A stretch of 34,261 bases of DNA from JAVVUJ01 sp964582545. Its GTDB lineage: Bacteria > Bacillota > Clostridia > Peptostreptococcales > Anaerovoracaceae. Under the pieces are notes generated by a model that worked only from the letters and a program-made list of their open reading frames with translations, was not told where the DNA came from and did not search any database. Positions 1 to 8,485 of this stretch are shown here, piece after piece. The stretch covers positions 1 through 34,261 of the forward strand of contig CAZOSB010000027.1 in the NCBI GenBank assembly GCA_964582545.1, read 5' to 3'. Positions within the stretch are counted from its first letter, which is position 1, and the number at the start of each line of letters is the position of its first letter. Made by a program: the position numbers and the translations under genes.

Positions 1-9
1 GCTTAAAAT

Positions 10-51
10 TGCGGGCAACGCCCGCACTAACGTGGCGAAGCCACCTTTTTT
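10..51 (+). terminator. Double hairpin, probable intrinsic terminator at the left edge
   Basis: Two GC-rich hairpins stand side by side. The first is GCGGGC-AAC-GCCCGC (11-25). The second is GTGGC-GAA-GCCAC (32-44), followed on the plus strand by CTTTTTT. The plus-strand T run suggests it ends a plus-strand gene lying before the window. Read the other way it lies about 80 bases beyond the acyl-CoA synthetase stop and may also stop that transcript. Confidence 0.6.
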
Positions 52-130
52 ATAACGTTTTTACTTTTCTCTAATTTTCGCGTGTATCACTTTAACTAAT
101 TTTAAGTGTACTACATATGGCTAAATATGG

Positions 131-1855
131 CTAATTTTCGTGACGCTTGATTTTCTTTGTAGTGGTTTTGATAAAATCATCCTTCCTGAGAATAATATTT
201 CGCACTCTTTTATAAATCGGAATTTTCGTATTGAGCTGACGGACTTCTTCCTTTAGAAGATCATAAATCCCATCGTCGTCCAAACCTAACCCAAACTCTT
301 CCTGAATGACATCGTAGTCCGGTCTAATTTGGGCGCTGACCAAGGTGTCCTCTTCTCCCTCCTCCAAGCTACCGAAAACCAAAGACTCCTGAATGTATCT
401 ACTGCTGTTCAGGTAATGCTCCACTTCTTCCGGATAAATATTTTTCCCCGTCTTTGTAACGATTACATTCTTTTTCCTGCCGGTAATGTAAAGCCAGCCC
501 TCCTTGTCTAAAAAGCCCAGATCACCGGTATAAAACCACCCATCCTTCAGTACCTCAGCTGTTTTTTCCGGCATATTGTAATAACCCAACATGACATTGG
601 GACCTCGATATACGATTTCACCGATACCGTCCTCATCGGGATCTACAATTTTCAGTTCTCCATTCATGATTACCTTACCCGCAGAACCCGCCTTTTTGTA
701 AGTGTTTTCGTAAAAAGGATTCCCCGTCACCAGAGGAGAACATTCCGTAAGACCATACCCCTGCAAAACCCGTATACCTAAATCTTCAAAACCTCTCAGC
801 ACATTGGGGTTAATTGCGGCAGCGCCAGTGATAAAAAGCCGAATCTTTCCTCCAAAGGACTGATGAACCTTCTTAAAAAGAACCTTACTCATATCTAACC
901 CAAAGGATTTACATTTTCTGTTGATTGCGATTGCCTTTTTCAAAGTACCTGATTTTCCAGTCTTTTCCGCCTGTTTCCAGACTTTTTCATAGATGGATTC
1001 AAAGATGAGCGGCACCCCTATGAGAACCGTGGTTCCTGCCTCCTCCATATTTTTCGTCACATACTTGAGCCCTTCACAATACGCAGCTGCTGCACCCCTA
1101 TAATTCATCAATAGCTGACCCAAGGTACATTCAAAGGTGTGGTGAATGGGCAGGATGGACAAGGTTCTATCCTCCGGAAAGATTTCCACCACCTTGCATG
1201 TGCTCATGATATTTTCAACTATATTCTTATGACAGAGCATGACGGCTTTTGCAGCGTCAGTAGTACCTGAGGTAAAGAGCAATATTTTCACTTCTTGTGG
1301 ATCAATTTCCGCATCTATGAAGTCTCGATTCCCTTGTTCTACAAGCTTTTGCCCTTCTTCTACCAGGGTACTCCACTTTTGTCCTTCCCCCTGGTCTGCA
1401 CCTTCTTCTGTCCCCTCATATACTTTCATATGAATTTTATGAGGAATGGTAAAATCCTTAAAGTGGGATTCATACGTATCTGTATAAAAAACCGCCTTAC
1501 AACCGGCCGTTCTGATCAAGTTGTGAACCTCTTCCTTAGAAAGTTCTTTATCCATGGGAACTACGGTGCCCGTGCCGTTTACAGTGGCATAATAAGCCAC
1601 AATCCAAGAATAGCAATTTTCTCCAATTATAGCAACTTTTTCATTTTTAAGTCCCATCTCTAACAGTTTTGTGCCCAAAGCATCCACATCTCTTTTAAGT
1701 TGAGTATATGTTTTAGCAATGTAAGGCTGACCTTTCTTTTTTTTAACCAGAAAAGCAGGATTATCTCCGTAAATATCCGCACTGGAATTGAGAAGGTCTT
1801 TTATTGAAATGATAGGCCTTATGGCATAATCATGCGCCTCAGGTATTTTGCTCAT
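131..1855 (-). CDS. AMP-forming acyl-CoA synthetase (long-chain fatty acid-CoA ligase-like)
   Basis: About 574 residues, the normal length for an ANL-superfamily acyl-CoA synthetase, which activates a carboxylic acid with ATP and CoA through an acyl-adenylate. Visible motifs in order are the phosphate-binding loop LLFTSGTTDAAKAVML (near residue 195), YGLTECSPL, the YTGDLG motif, and the C-terminal hinge GRKKNVIVTKTGKNIYPEEVE. The loop reads TSGTTDAAKAV where the family usually has TSGTTGxPKGV, but the essential Thr/Ser and Lys remain. ATG 1855 is preferred over GTG 1861 because GGAGGTG lies just upstream. The gene stands alone and is divergent from deoD. The substrate cannot be read from sequence; medium to long fatty acids are the family default. 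Confidence 0.9.
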   Translation of the reverse strand: MSKIPEAHDYAIRPIISIKDLLNSSADIYGDNPAFLVKKKKGQPYIAKTYTQLKRDVDALGTKLLEMGLKNEKVAIIGENCYSWIVAYYATVNGTGTVVPMDKELSKEEVHNLIRTAGCKAVFYTDTYESHFKDFTIPHKIHMKVYEGTEEGADQGEGQKWSTLVEEGQKLVEQGNRDFIDAEIDPQEVKILLFTSGTTDAAKAVMLCHKNIVENIMSTCKVVEIFPEDRTLSILPIHHTFECTLGQLLMNYRGAAAAYCEGLKYVTKNMEEAGTTVLIGVPLIFESIYEKVWKQAEKTGKSGTLKKAIAINRKCKSFGLDMSKVLFKKVHQSFGGKIRLFITGAAAINPNVLRGFEDLGIRVLQGYGLTECSPLVTGNPFYENTYKKAGSAGKVIMNGELKIVDPDEDGIGEIVYRGPNVMLGYYNMPEKTAEVLKDGWFYTGDLGFLDKEGWLYITGRKKNVIVTKTGKNIYPEEVEHYLNSSRYIQESLVFGSLEEGEEDTLVSAQIRPDYDVIQEEFGLGLDDDGIYDLLKEEVRQLNTKIPIYKRVRNIILRKDDFIKTTTKKIKRHEN

Positions 1856-1900
1856 ATCCACCTCCGTAATGGTTCACAACTGCCTACAAATGGTAACCTC

Positions 1901-1929
1901 ATCATACAACATTTCCTCATAGCTGTAAA
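1901..1929 (-). promoter_or_regulatory. Sigma-A-type promoter for the acyl-CoA synthetase gene
   Basis: On the minus strand TTTACA (1924-1929) and TATGAT (1901-1906) are separated by 17 bases. They lie about 45 bases upstream of the start codon. This is a pattern match only. Confidence 0.5.
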
Positions 1930-1990
1930 TATTGAAAAGAGAAAAATATTTAAGAAAAAGTATTCCCAGCTTTATTTTATTTCATTAAAA

Positions 1991-2033
1991 TGTTATACTA
2001 ATCTATATTTGGTATCAACCAGTAAGAGGAGGA
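1991..2033 (+). promoter_or_regulatory. Extended -10 promoter and ribosome binding site for deoD
   Basis: TGTTATACT (1991-1999) is an extended -10 element with no good -35 hexamer at the expected distance. AGAGGAGG (2026-2033) is a strong ribosome binding site just before ATG 2038. Confidence 0.45.
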
Positions 2034-2037
2034 ATTT

Positions 2038-2748
2038 ATGAGCACAGCACACATTAATGCCGCAAAAAAAGGGGATATTGCAGAATCCATATTGTTGCCG
2101 GGGGATCCTATGCGAGCGAAGTTTATTGCGGAAAATTTTTTAGAAAACGCCGTATGCTATAATGAAATTCGTGGAATGTTAGGATATACGGGAACCTACA
2201 AAGGCGTTCCTGTTTCAGTACAAGGAACCGGTATGGGCATGCCTTCCATGGGAATTTACAGCTGGGAGCTGATGAGTCAGTACGGTGTTCGAAACCTCAT
2301 CAGAGTGGGCACCGCCGGTGCCTTTCATGAAAACATTAAAATAGGTGATGTTGTCATGGGTCTTAGCGCATCTACAGATTCAAATTACGTACATGCTTTT
2401 CAACTTAACGGAACCTTTGCCCCTTGTGCAAGCTTTGAACTGATATTAAAAGCAAAAGCTGCCGCCGATAATCTGAATATTAAAATTCATGCTGGAAACA
2501 TCCTATCCGGCGATGTATTTTACGAGCTGGAAGAAGGTTGGTGGAAAAAGTGGGCTAAGATGGGAACCCTTTGCGTGGAAATGGAAGCTGCTGCGTTATA
2601 TATGAATGCTGCTTATCACAAAGCCAATGCCTTGTGTATCCTTTCCATGAGCGATCACTTTATTACAGGAGAAAGATCTACAGCCGAGGAGCGAGAAAAG
2701 ACCTTTACCAACATGATGAAGATTGCTCTAGAAGCTGCTATTGCTTAA
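2038..2748 (+). CDS. deoD: Purine nucleoside phosphorylase, DeoD type
   Basis: The 236-residue length matches the hexameric DeoD family, which splits purine (deoxy)nucleosides with phosphate into a base and (deoxy)ribose 1-phosphate in the cytoplasm. The phosphate-loop region LLPGDPMRAKFIAENF is at residues 20-35, GTGMGMPSMGIY near 63, RVGTAGAF near 90, VEMEAAALY near 180, and the catalytic Asp motif MSDHFITGE near 203. The start at 2038 has a strong AGAGGAGG site. The next gene, a surface 5'-nucleotidase, follows in the same direction with about 30 bases between, so the two probably form one operon: the nucleotidase would release nucleosides outside and DeoD would split them after uptake. 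No nucleoside transporter is in the window. Confidence 0.96.
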   Translation: MSTAHINAAKKGDIAESILLPGDPMRAKFIAENFLENAVCYNEIRGMLGYTGTYKGVPVSVQGTGMGMPSMGIYSWELMSQYGVRNLIRVGTAGAFHENIKIGDVVMGLSASTDSNYVHAFQLNGTFAPCASFELILKAKAAADNLNIKIHAGNILSGDVFYELEEGWWKKWAKMGTLCVEMEAAALYMNAAYHKANALCILSMSDHFITGERSTAEEREKTFTNMMKIALEAAIA

Positions 2749-2779
2749 ACCCCTAAATAAGGAGAGGTTGCCGAAAGAT

Positions 2780-4762
2780 ATGATCAGAAAAATAGTATCC
2801 TTTTCCCTAGTATTGGCACTTATGTGGTCCATGCAGGTTGTGAATTTTTTGCCGGAAAAATTTAACCTTATCACCGCTTGCACCGCCTACGGCACCACGG
2901 ATTCCACGGTGGATTCTTTGGAAGAAAAGTCCCTTACATTATTGTTCACCCATGATGTCCACTCAAATTTAACGGCTTTTGCCCGTGCAAATACCTTGAT
3001 AGAACAAATTAAAAAAACAGTTCCTGAGCCCCTCCTTCTGGACGGAGGGGATTTTTCCATGGGCACCTTATACCAGACCGTCTATCAAAATGAAGCCCTA
3101 GAGCTGCGAACCATGGGGCGAATGGGTTATGATGCCGTAGCCATTGGCAATCACGAATTTGATTACCGCTTAGATGGTTTAACCAACATGTTGAACTCTG
3201 CAAAGAAATCGGGAGATCCCCTTCCCAATGTTTTGCTGTCTAATGTGGACTGGAATCGTTCTCTGCCTTCTCCCTCAAAGGGTTCTTCTATGGTTCCCAC
3301 CAGTCCGGCCGTTTCATTCTCGGATGCACTATTCCAGTACAACGATCAATCCTATATGGTATTTGAAAAAAATCAATTAAAGATAGCAGTTTTTAGTCTC
3401 ATGGGCAGGGAGGCTGACAGCTATGCCCCCTTGAGCGGTCTCTTATTTACCGACTATCTTCAAAAGGCCAAAGAAATTGTAACCATGATTAAAAATAGGG
3501 GGGATGTGGATCTCATCGTCTGCCTGTCCCATTCCGGAACAAATAAAAATCTAAAAAAATCCGAAGATTATATCCTAGCAACGTCCGTTCCCGAAATCGA
3601 TGTCATCGTCAGTGGCCACAGCCATACCCTCCATCGTCAACCGCTAATGGCGGGAAATACCATCATCGTTTCTGCCGGAGCAAACGGCAAGCGGATGGGT
3701 AGGTTAGACTTATCTGTGCTGAAAAAAGAAGATGGTAGTTCACAAGTAACCGTAAAGGATTATGAACCCATCTTGTTGGACAGCAAGGTAACGGCAGAAA
3801 AAGGTATCAATGAATTTATCAAGGCTTCTAAGAAAATGGTACAAGAACAGTTTTTATCTCAATACGATTACACCTTTGATCAGGTTTTGGCGTACAATCC
3901 CTATCGATTTACTCCATTCGTGAATTTCGCTCAGGAGCAACAGGAGTATCCATTGGGAAACATCGTGGCCGACTCCTATATCCATGCGGTGAGGGAGGCT
4001 GAAGGGGATGCCTACGAAAAGGTGGACGTTTCCATCGCTCCTTCAGGTGTCATCAGAGCCTCTTTGAATCGGGGGGAAATCAAAGTTTCCGATGTTTTTA
4101 AGGTGAGTTCTCTGGGAATCGGTAAGGACGGCAGTACAGGCTATCCCTTGGTTTCCGGTTATCTTACAGGGGCAGAGCTAAAGGTGTTGGCCGAGGTGGA
4201 TGCCTCCATTTCCACCATCATGCCAGAGGCCCAGCTTTTTATGTCTGGATTGTCCTACACTCTGAACCCCAATCGACTTCTGCTCAATCGGGTCGTAGAT
4301 GTCAAGCTGGAAGTAGAACCAGGTATTTTTGAAGAGATAGACGATCATAAGCTCTATAGAGTGGTGACAGAGCTATACGCTACTCAAATGATGGGAACCT
4401 TGGAGAGCAAATCCAAAGGTCTTTTATCTGTAAAACCCAAAGATAAGGATGGAAAAATCATACAAGACTATGAAGATCACATTTTATACGATGGAAAAGG
4501 TGAGGTAAAGGAGTGGTTGGCTTTAGCCCGCTATCTGCAATCCTTTGAAAAAGTAAACGGTGTCCCTGTCATACCAGACTTCTATAGCAAAGCTCAAGGG
4601 CGAAAAATTGTAACCGAAGAAGCTTCCATAGAGCAAATTGTAAGCAATCCCAACAAGTTTTCCGTAGCATTTATTTCAGGGTTATCCGTAGGTGTAACCC
4701 TGATTATTTGTCTGATTTTATGGATTATAAGAAAAGTTCGAAAAAAGAAGCAACACAAGTAA
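2780..4762 (+). CDS. Membrane-anchored bifunctional 5'-nucleotidase / 2',3'-cyclic phosphodiesterase family metallophosphatase
   Basis: About 660 residues from ATG 2780, chosen for AAGGAGAGG at 2759-2767; an in-frame ATG at 2741 overlaps the deoD stop but would put 13 polar residues before the signal peptide. An N-terminal hydrophobic segment acts as signal peptide. The metallophosphatase motifs are all present in order: FTHDVHSNL, LDGGDFSMGT, GNHEFDY, VCLSHSG and SGHSHTLH, giving the usual dinuclear metal site. A 5'-nucleotidase C-terminal substrate domain follows from about residue 380. The end carries one transmembrane helix (SGLSVGVTLIICLILWII) and a Lys/Arg tail, so the enzyme should be held on the outside of the membrane. 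Family members hydrolyse nucleotides to nucleosides. The exact substrate is not known, but pairing with deoD fits purine salvage. Confidence 0.9.
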   Translation: MIRKIVSFSLVLALMWSMQVVNFLPEKFNLITACTAYGTTDSTVDSLEEKSLTLLFTHDVHSNLTAFARANTLIEQIKKTVPEPLLLDGGDFSMGTLYQTVYQNEALELRTMGRMGYDAVAIGNHEFDYRLDGLTNMLNSAKKSGDPLPNVLLSNVDWNRSLPSPSKGSSMVPTSPAVSFSDALFQYNDQSYMVFEKNQLKIAVFSLMGREADSYAPLSGLLFTDYLQKAKEIVTMIKNRGDVDLIVCLSHSGTNKNLKKSEDYILATSVPEIDVIVSGHSHTLHRQPLMAGNTIIVSAGANGKRMGRLDLSVLKKEDGSSQVTVKDYEPILLDSKVTAEKGINEFIKASKKMVQEQFLSQYDYTFDQVLAYNPYRFTPFVNFAQEQQEYPLGNIVADSYIHAVREAEGDAYEKVDVSIAPSGVIRASLNRGEIKVSDVFKVSSLGIGKDGSTGYPLVSGYLTGAELKVLAEVDASISTIMPEAQLFMSGLSYTLNPNRLLLNRVVDVKLEVEPGIFEEIDDHKLYRVVTELYATQMMGTLESKSKGLLSVKPKDKDGKIIQDYEDHILYDGKGEVKEWLALARYLQSFEKVNGVPVIPDFYSKAQGRKIVTEEASIEQIVSNPNKFSVAFISGLSVGVTLIICLILWIIRKVRKKKQHK

Positions 4763-4768
4763 ATCTAG

Positions 4769-5863
4769 TTATTTCTTTTCCATCACAAAAATGTTTTTAA
4801 AATATTGCTCTTCCCCTTCAATGGGAAATAGAAATACATCATCCCCATTGTCGTAGAGTTCATATCCTCTATACTCCACACGATTGGTGATCTTCACCCC
4901 TGCTACTTCCATTTCATAGTCTTCACAGCTTTTCCTGAGCTGCTTCAACACACCACTAGTTTGCAAATTAATACAGTTGATCTCTTTCTGTGCTCCCACA
5001 AAAGAAAGGACTCCGATTATTATAGCAGCGTTGCTCTCTTGAGGAATTAGGTAGGCATCTTTACCCTCCACTTCTATGGTTACTCCTTTTACCACACCAT
5101 CTTCCAGAGTGAGCTCATAGTTAGGCAATGCTCCACCAAAAAATTCAATGTAGGAATTTTCATTCTTCTCTTTCCATCTACCATCGTCCCCCAAGGTTTT
5201 TCCGTATTCAATACCAATGAATTTTATCTGCTGATTGCAATTTTCATAAAATTCCTTTGCTGTCAAATCCCCTCTGTTGGCCGGTAAATAGGCTTGAAAA
5301 GCCATAAGAAGCGCAATTAGAGAAAGGACTATATGTGATGCTACAAACCCAATGGTACGAACTGTCAGATTGCCTTTGATTTCGTAAGTGATACCATCAT
5401 CCCACCACATGATTTCACCTTTTTTACAATTCCCATAGCTGATCACCAACCGTACAATGCTGTAAATTGGGAGATTGAAGCCCAAACCCTTGACAAACAA
5501 TTCTAAAACCCTAGCCAACCCTGCGCTGTATGTAAGTTTTTTACCATACGAATCCCTGACCACCAGCCCTAATATCCATTTTCCAGGAGTAGTGCCTAGG
5601 GTGGCAAGCAATATGGGTTCAAATAAAATCATGAATCCACAGGAAATGTAAGAGCCTACGAGAGTATCCACGAAGGGATGTGCAGTAAGGTTCCAACGTA
5701 AAATCAATAGCTGGAAAAACGTCCAAATTACAACATATATAAACAAGTCTAACATTCGAGCAAAATACCTTCGCCAAGGGTGTGGGGCAATATTCTTTTT
5801 CGGTTCCATTTCCCCATTGGCTACAACCATATCTTCCGCACTCGTCTGTGTTACTGCTTCCAT
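4769..5863 (-). CDS. RDD family membrane protein
   Basis: 364 residues. After a polar N-terminus (1-28), the HPWRRYFARMLDLFIYVVIW segment is the RDD signature (Arg then Asp-Asp-like pair in the first helix). Two further hydrophobic stretches cover about residues 60-95, with TTPGKWILGLVVRD between, as in the family. A fourth helix near 175-195 is followed by a soluble C-terminal domain of about 165 residues that I do not recognise. RDD proteins are multi-pass membrane proteins of mostly unknown function. It is the last gene of the 8187-4769 operon, 19 bases after the DUF4173-like gene, with GGGAGGG before the start. Its stop is only six bases from the convergent nucleotidase stop, leaving no room for a separate terminator. 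Confidence 0.8.
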   Translation of the reverse strand: MEAVTQTSAEDMVVANGEMEPKKNIAPHPWRRYFARMLDLFIYVVIWTFFQLLILRWNLTAHPFVDTLVGSYISCGFMILFEPILLATLGTTPGKWILGLVVRDSYGKKLTYSAGLARVLELFVKGLGFNLPIYSIVRLVISYGNCKKGEIMWWDDGITYEIKGNLTVRTIGFVASHIVLSLIALLMAFQAYLPANRGDLTAKEFYENCNQQIKFIGIEYGKTLGDDGRWKEKNENSYIEFFGGALPNYELTLEDGVVKGVTIEVEGKDAYLIPQESNAAIIIGVLSFVGAQKEINCINLQTSGVLKQLRKSCEDYEMEVAGVKITNRVEYRGYELYDNGDDVFLFPIEGEEQYFKNIFVMEKK

Positions 5864-5882
5864 AAGGCCCTCCCTTTCCTGA

Positions 5883-7514
5883 TTACTGCTCCGGAATCAC
5901 TATCTCCATCCATTTTAAGTCATCGATTAAATTTTCTGCCCTGCTACTTTCCCAATTATAGTCCATGATACTTCGACTATCGGTTCGGTCTCTCAGATTC
6001 CAGAAGATTATCTCTTTTGTCTCCGAATCATCAAACTTATTATAAAGCTCCAACAAATGGGGAACCGCTCCATTGGAGAGCTGTAAAAGAGCATCTATAT
6101 CCAGACTTTCTAAAGTACCTTCATTATACCTCTGAATGTTATATTTTGCAATATTCCCATCTACATTTCCATAAATCAGCAAAAGAAATCCTACAATCCA
6201 CGCCATTGCAATTACTCTTGTTCCGTTAAAGTTTTTAAATTGTCGCAGAAGGATCACAAGAAATACTAAGAAAATCATAAACATAAACCAAGAGGTATAC
6301 ACTCGAAGTTGAGTCAACCCATAATATTTAATATATAATACCATTTTACTCATTGCAGTAACGATGAGCATCATAGTTAAAAAGGAAAGAATACCCAAAT
6401 AAATGCTCCATATTTTGCTCCCTTTCTCTTGTTGAACCTCTGCATCCTCCACAAAATTCTTCTTAATAAAGATGTGCGAAAAAGCAAGGACAACCAAATT
6501 GATTCCGGCAACAGTACACAGCTCAAAAAAACCCCTTCTGGCATATTCCGCATACGTCATTCCGCTTGGCAGATAATCTTGAAATGCAGAAAACAAATAA
6601 CTGCTTTGCACTAGAAAGTAGGTAATGTATAACAAAATCAGAGATCCTACCGCACCATATACAGCTACTCTGGGAATCAAACTTACTTTGATGCGCAATC
6701 GGTCCAAATGATTTTTGTTCAATAGTCTTTTAGGATTTTGATTTACATCTCCATAAATCAGTCCAAATAAATAAAGCGCCACAGGAATTCCCACACAAAA
6801 TTCCATAAAGTAGTAAACCATCTCTTGGGAAATAATCATGTTGAACGTCTTTTGTATGAATTGGTCAAAAGCCGCATCTGAAAGTGTTAGCAGCGAGGTT
6901 ACAACATATAAAACCGGCAAGAATACTATGATTCCCAATATGGAAATCACTATGGACTTTCCCTGTCTTTTGTTAGAGATTACACTTTTAAGAACAGAAG
7001 GACATTTGAATAAGTTGGAAAACGGCACAATAAAAAACTGATTAAGTAGATCACCTAGTGCGTAGGGGCTTAGTTTTTTCGTTAAGGATTTATGCGTAAC
7101 TGTTGCCAACCAAAAAAGCAATATGGTGATTAAAAAGAGTAGGTTCAAACTTCGTAATGTAACGTTGTCAATCAATAGAAAATTTGCAGATGACAATAAG
7201 ATAACGAAAAGGTAAATCAAGCTAGGTTTTTCTTGTTTTAATTCATAACACTTAAAGTAAATCATTATTGAAGATAAAAGTATCAATGTAAAAGCAAATA
7301 TTCCAAGCCCCATCAAATGAAGCACCTTGAAATGCCAAAATAAAAATCCACACAAGATGGTCGCAACCGCCAGAAAGAGATCGGCCTTCCTGTAAACTTG
7401 AGATCCTTTTTCTCCTTTTTCTGTTTTACCTTCTTTTAACGACTCCTTTTGTAATGGATCCGTATTTAATGGATTCTCTTGTAATGAATCCTCTTGCATA
7501 ACTATAGTATCCAT
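5883..7514 (-). CDS. Polytopic membrane protein, DUF4173/DUF4153-like
   Basis: 543 residues. A polar N-terminal 40 residues (Glu/Lys-rich) precedes roughly a dozen hydrophobic segments up to about residue 445, then a soluble C-terminal tail of about 95 residues (NIQRYNEGTLESLDIDALLQ and on) with alternating Leu-rich short helices. The layout and motifs such as ALGDLLNQFF and the conserved Tyr/Arg-rich loop ITYAEYARRGFFEL are those of the DUF4173 family. The function of that family is unknown. The gene sits two bases after the small HTH gene and 19 before the RDD gene, so it is translated within one operon. AAGGAG lies just before the start. Confidence 0.75.
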   Translation of the reverse strand: MDTIVMQEDSLQENPLNTDPLQKESLKEGKTEKGEKGSQVYRKADLFLAVATILCGFLFWHFKVLHLMGLGIFAFTLILLSSIMIYFKCYELKQEKPSLIYLFVILLSSANFLLIDNVTLRSLNLLFLITILLFWLATVTHKSLTKKLSPYALGDLLNQFFIVPFSNLFKCPSVLKSVISNKRQGKSIVISILGIIVFLPVLYVVTSLLTLSDAAFDQFIQKTFNMIISQEMVYYFMEFCVGIPVALYLFGLIYGDVNQNPKRLLNKNHLDRLRIKVSLIPRVAVYGAVGSLILLYITYFLVQSSYLFSAFQDYLPSGMTYAEYARRGFFELCTVAGINLVVLAFSHIFIKKNFVEDAEVQQEKGSKIWSIYLGILSFLTMMLIVTAMSKMVLYIKYYGLTQLRVYTSWFMFMIFLVFLVILLRQFKNFNGTRVIAMAWIVGFLLLIYGNVDGNIAKYNIQRYNEGTLESLDIDALLQLSNGAVPHLLELYNKFDDSETKEIIFWNLRDRTDSRSIMDYNWESSRAENLIDDLKWMEIVIPEQ

Positions 7515-7516
7515 TC

Positions 7517-7726
7517 CTATTCTCCTTTTTCATACTCTAGAATATCGCCAGGCTGACAATCCAATACTCTGCAAATTTCTTCCAAAGTGGAAAATCTGAT
7601 GGCTTTTGCTTTATTGTTCTTTAAGATAGATAAATTGGCCGGCGTGATACCGATTCGATCCGCTAAATCTCCCGCTGAGATTTTTCGCTTTGCCATCATC
7701 ACATCCAAGTTGACTATTATGGCCAT
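7517..7726 (-). CDS. Small Cro/CI (XRE)-type HTH regulator, YozG-like
   Basis: 69 residues consisting almost only of a helix-turn-helix: ISAGDLADRIGITPANLSILKNNKAKAIRFSTLEEICRVLDCQPGDIL is the five-helix XRE fold with recognition helix near residues 30-38. Regulators of this size are regularly found next to DUF2975 membrane proteins, as here (14 bases after the DUF2975 gene). It probably represses or activates its own operon; the 39-bp palindrome at the operon promoter (8245-8283) is the obvious binding site. AGGGGTGA precedes the start. Confidence 0.88.
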   Translation of the reverse strand: MAIIVNLDVMMAKRKISAGDLADRIGITPANLSILKNNKAKAIRFSTLEEICRVLDCQPGDILEYEKGE

Positions 7727-7740
7727 AGGCTCACCCCTTT

Positions 7741-8187
7741 CTATATGGTGTAATCATTCTCTGCCTTGATTAGCACCGCCTGCTCTATTACGTTTTTTAC
7801 AACTCGCAAAATCAGTGCCATAAATGCAGAGATAATACTCATAGCAAAGAATAGAAAGTAGTAAAACCCACCAACCAGCAGGAAAATACTAGCCCCAAAA
7901 CAGCTCCAGGAAATAATGCGCAAGCTTCTCACATTTTGATGGATAAAGACCTCATCCTGTCGAATTTTTCCCAACAGACTATGCAGGTGAAAAAGTGCTA
8001 TTAGCGCCAAAACCCCACATAATTCTAAAATCACTATCAAAGGGTAACTATTCCGTATCACTGCTCCGTAATCCGCCGTATACACTTCTAACATCCTAGG
8101 GGTAAGCGCCATAAAAATTACAGCTAAAACCATCACGATCTTCGTGGAGATAAAAGATAACATTACTGACTTATTAGAATTCCACAT
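7741..8187 (-). CDS. DUF2975 family membrane protein
   Basis: 148 residues with four hydrophobic helices (about residues 10-28, 48-66, 90-112 and 114-135) and the short arginine-containing loop GKIRQDEVFIHQNVRSLRIISW between helices two and three, typical of DUF2975. The function of the family is unknown; its constant partner is a small XRE regulator, encoded next. It is the first gene of a four-gene operon, with TTAGGAGGG before ATG 8187 and a consensus promoter 33 bases further upstream. Confidence 0.82.
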   Translation of the reverse strand: MWNSNKSVMLSFISTKIVMVLAVIFMALTPRMLEVYTADYGAVIRNSYPLIVILELCGVLALIALFHLHSLLGKIRQDEVFIHQNVRSLRIISWSCFGASIFLLVGGFYYFLFFAMSIISAFMALILRVVKNVIEQAVLIKAENDYTI

Positions 8188-8219
8188 TGAATTTTCCCTC
8201 CTAACTTAAACTTATCTGT

Positions 8220-8248
8220 ATTATACCCATGACGTAGTTGAATGTCAA
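8220..8248 (-). promoter_or_regulatory. Consensus sigma-A promoter of the DUF2975-HTH-DUF4173-RDD operon
   Basis: On the minus strand a perfect TTGACA (8243-8248) and a perfect TATAAT (8220-8225) are separated by exactly 17 bases, 33 bases before the DUF2975 start codon. A promoter this strong usually needs control, which the overlapping palindrome may give. Confidence 0.85.
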
Positions 8249-8283
8249 TATATTTTTATTGTTTATCAATAAAAATATATTGA
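8245..8283. promoter_or_regulatory. Perfect 17-bp inverted repeat overlapping the -35, probable operator
   Basis: TCAATATATTTTTATTG (8245-8261) and its exact reverse complement (8267-8283) are separated by TTTAT. The right-hand end of the palindrome on the minus strand covers the -35 hexamer. The position suits a repressor or activator site, most simply for the HTH protein at 7517-7726. It has no T run placed to act as a terminator. Confidence 0.6.
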
Positions 8284-8391
8284 ATAATAACATGCCTTAT
8301 AATTAAATGACAGCATCAATGAATATTGATTGATAATATGGATGACAGCTGATGAATATGTAAATTATCCTTATTTCAGTTCAAAGAAAAA

Positions 8392-8427
8392 GTGTAAGCA
8401 AAAATAAAGTGATTTTTCTGCTTACAC
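8392..8427 (-). terminator. Intrinsic terminator of the Asp-rich protein gene
   Basis: Stem GTGTAAGCA / TGCTTACAC, extended by an A/T-rich portion, followed on the minus strand by TTTTTCTTT. It lies about 60 bases beyond the stop at 8486. Confidence 0.8.
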
Positions 8428-8485
8428 CTGATAAAATCGATTGATTTCATTGTAAAAGTGTGTTTTGCCCCAATTGCTCTAAATT

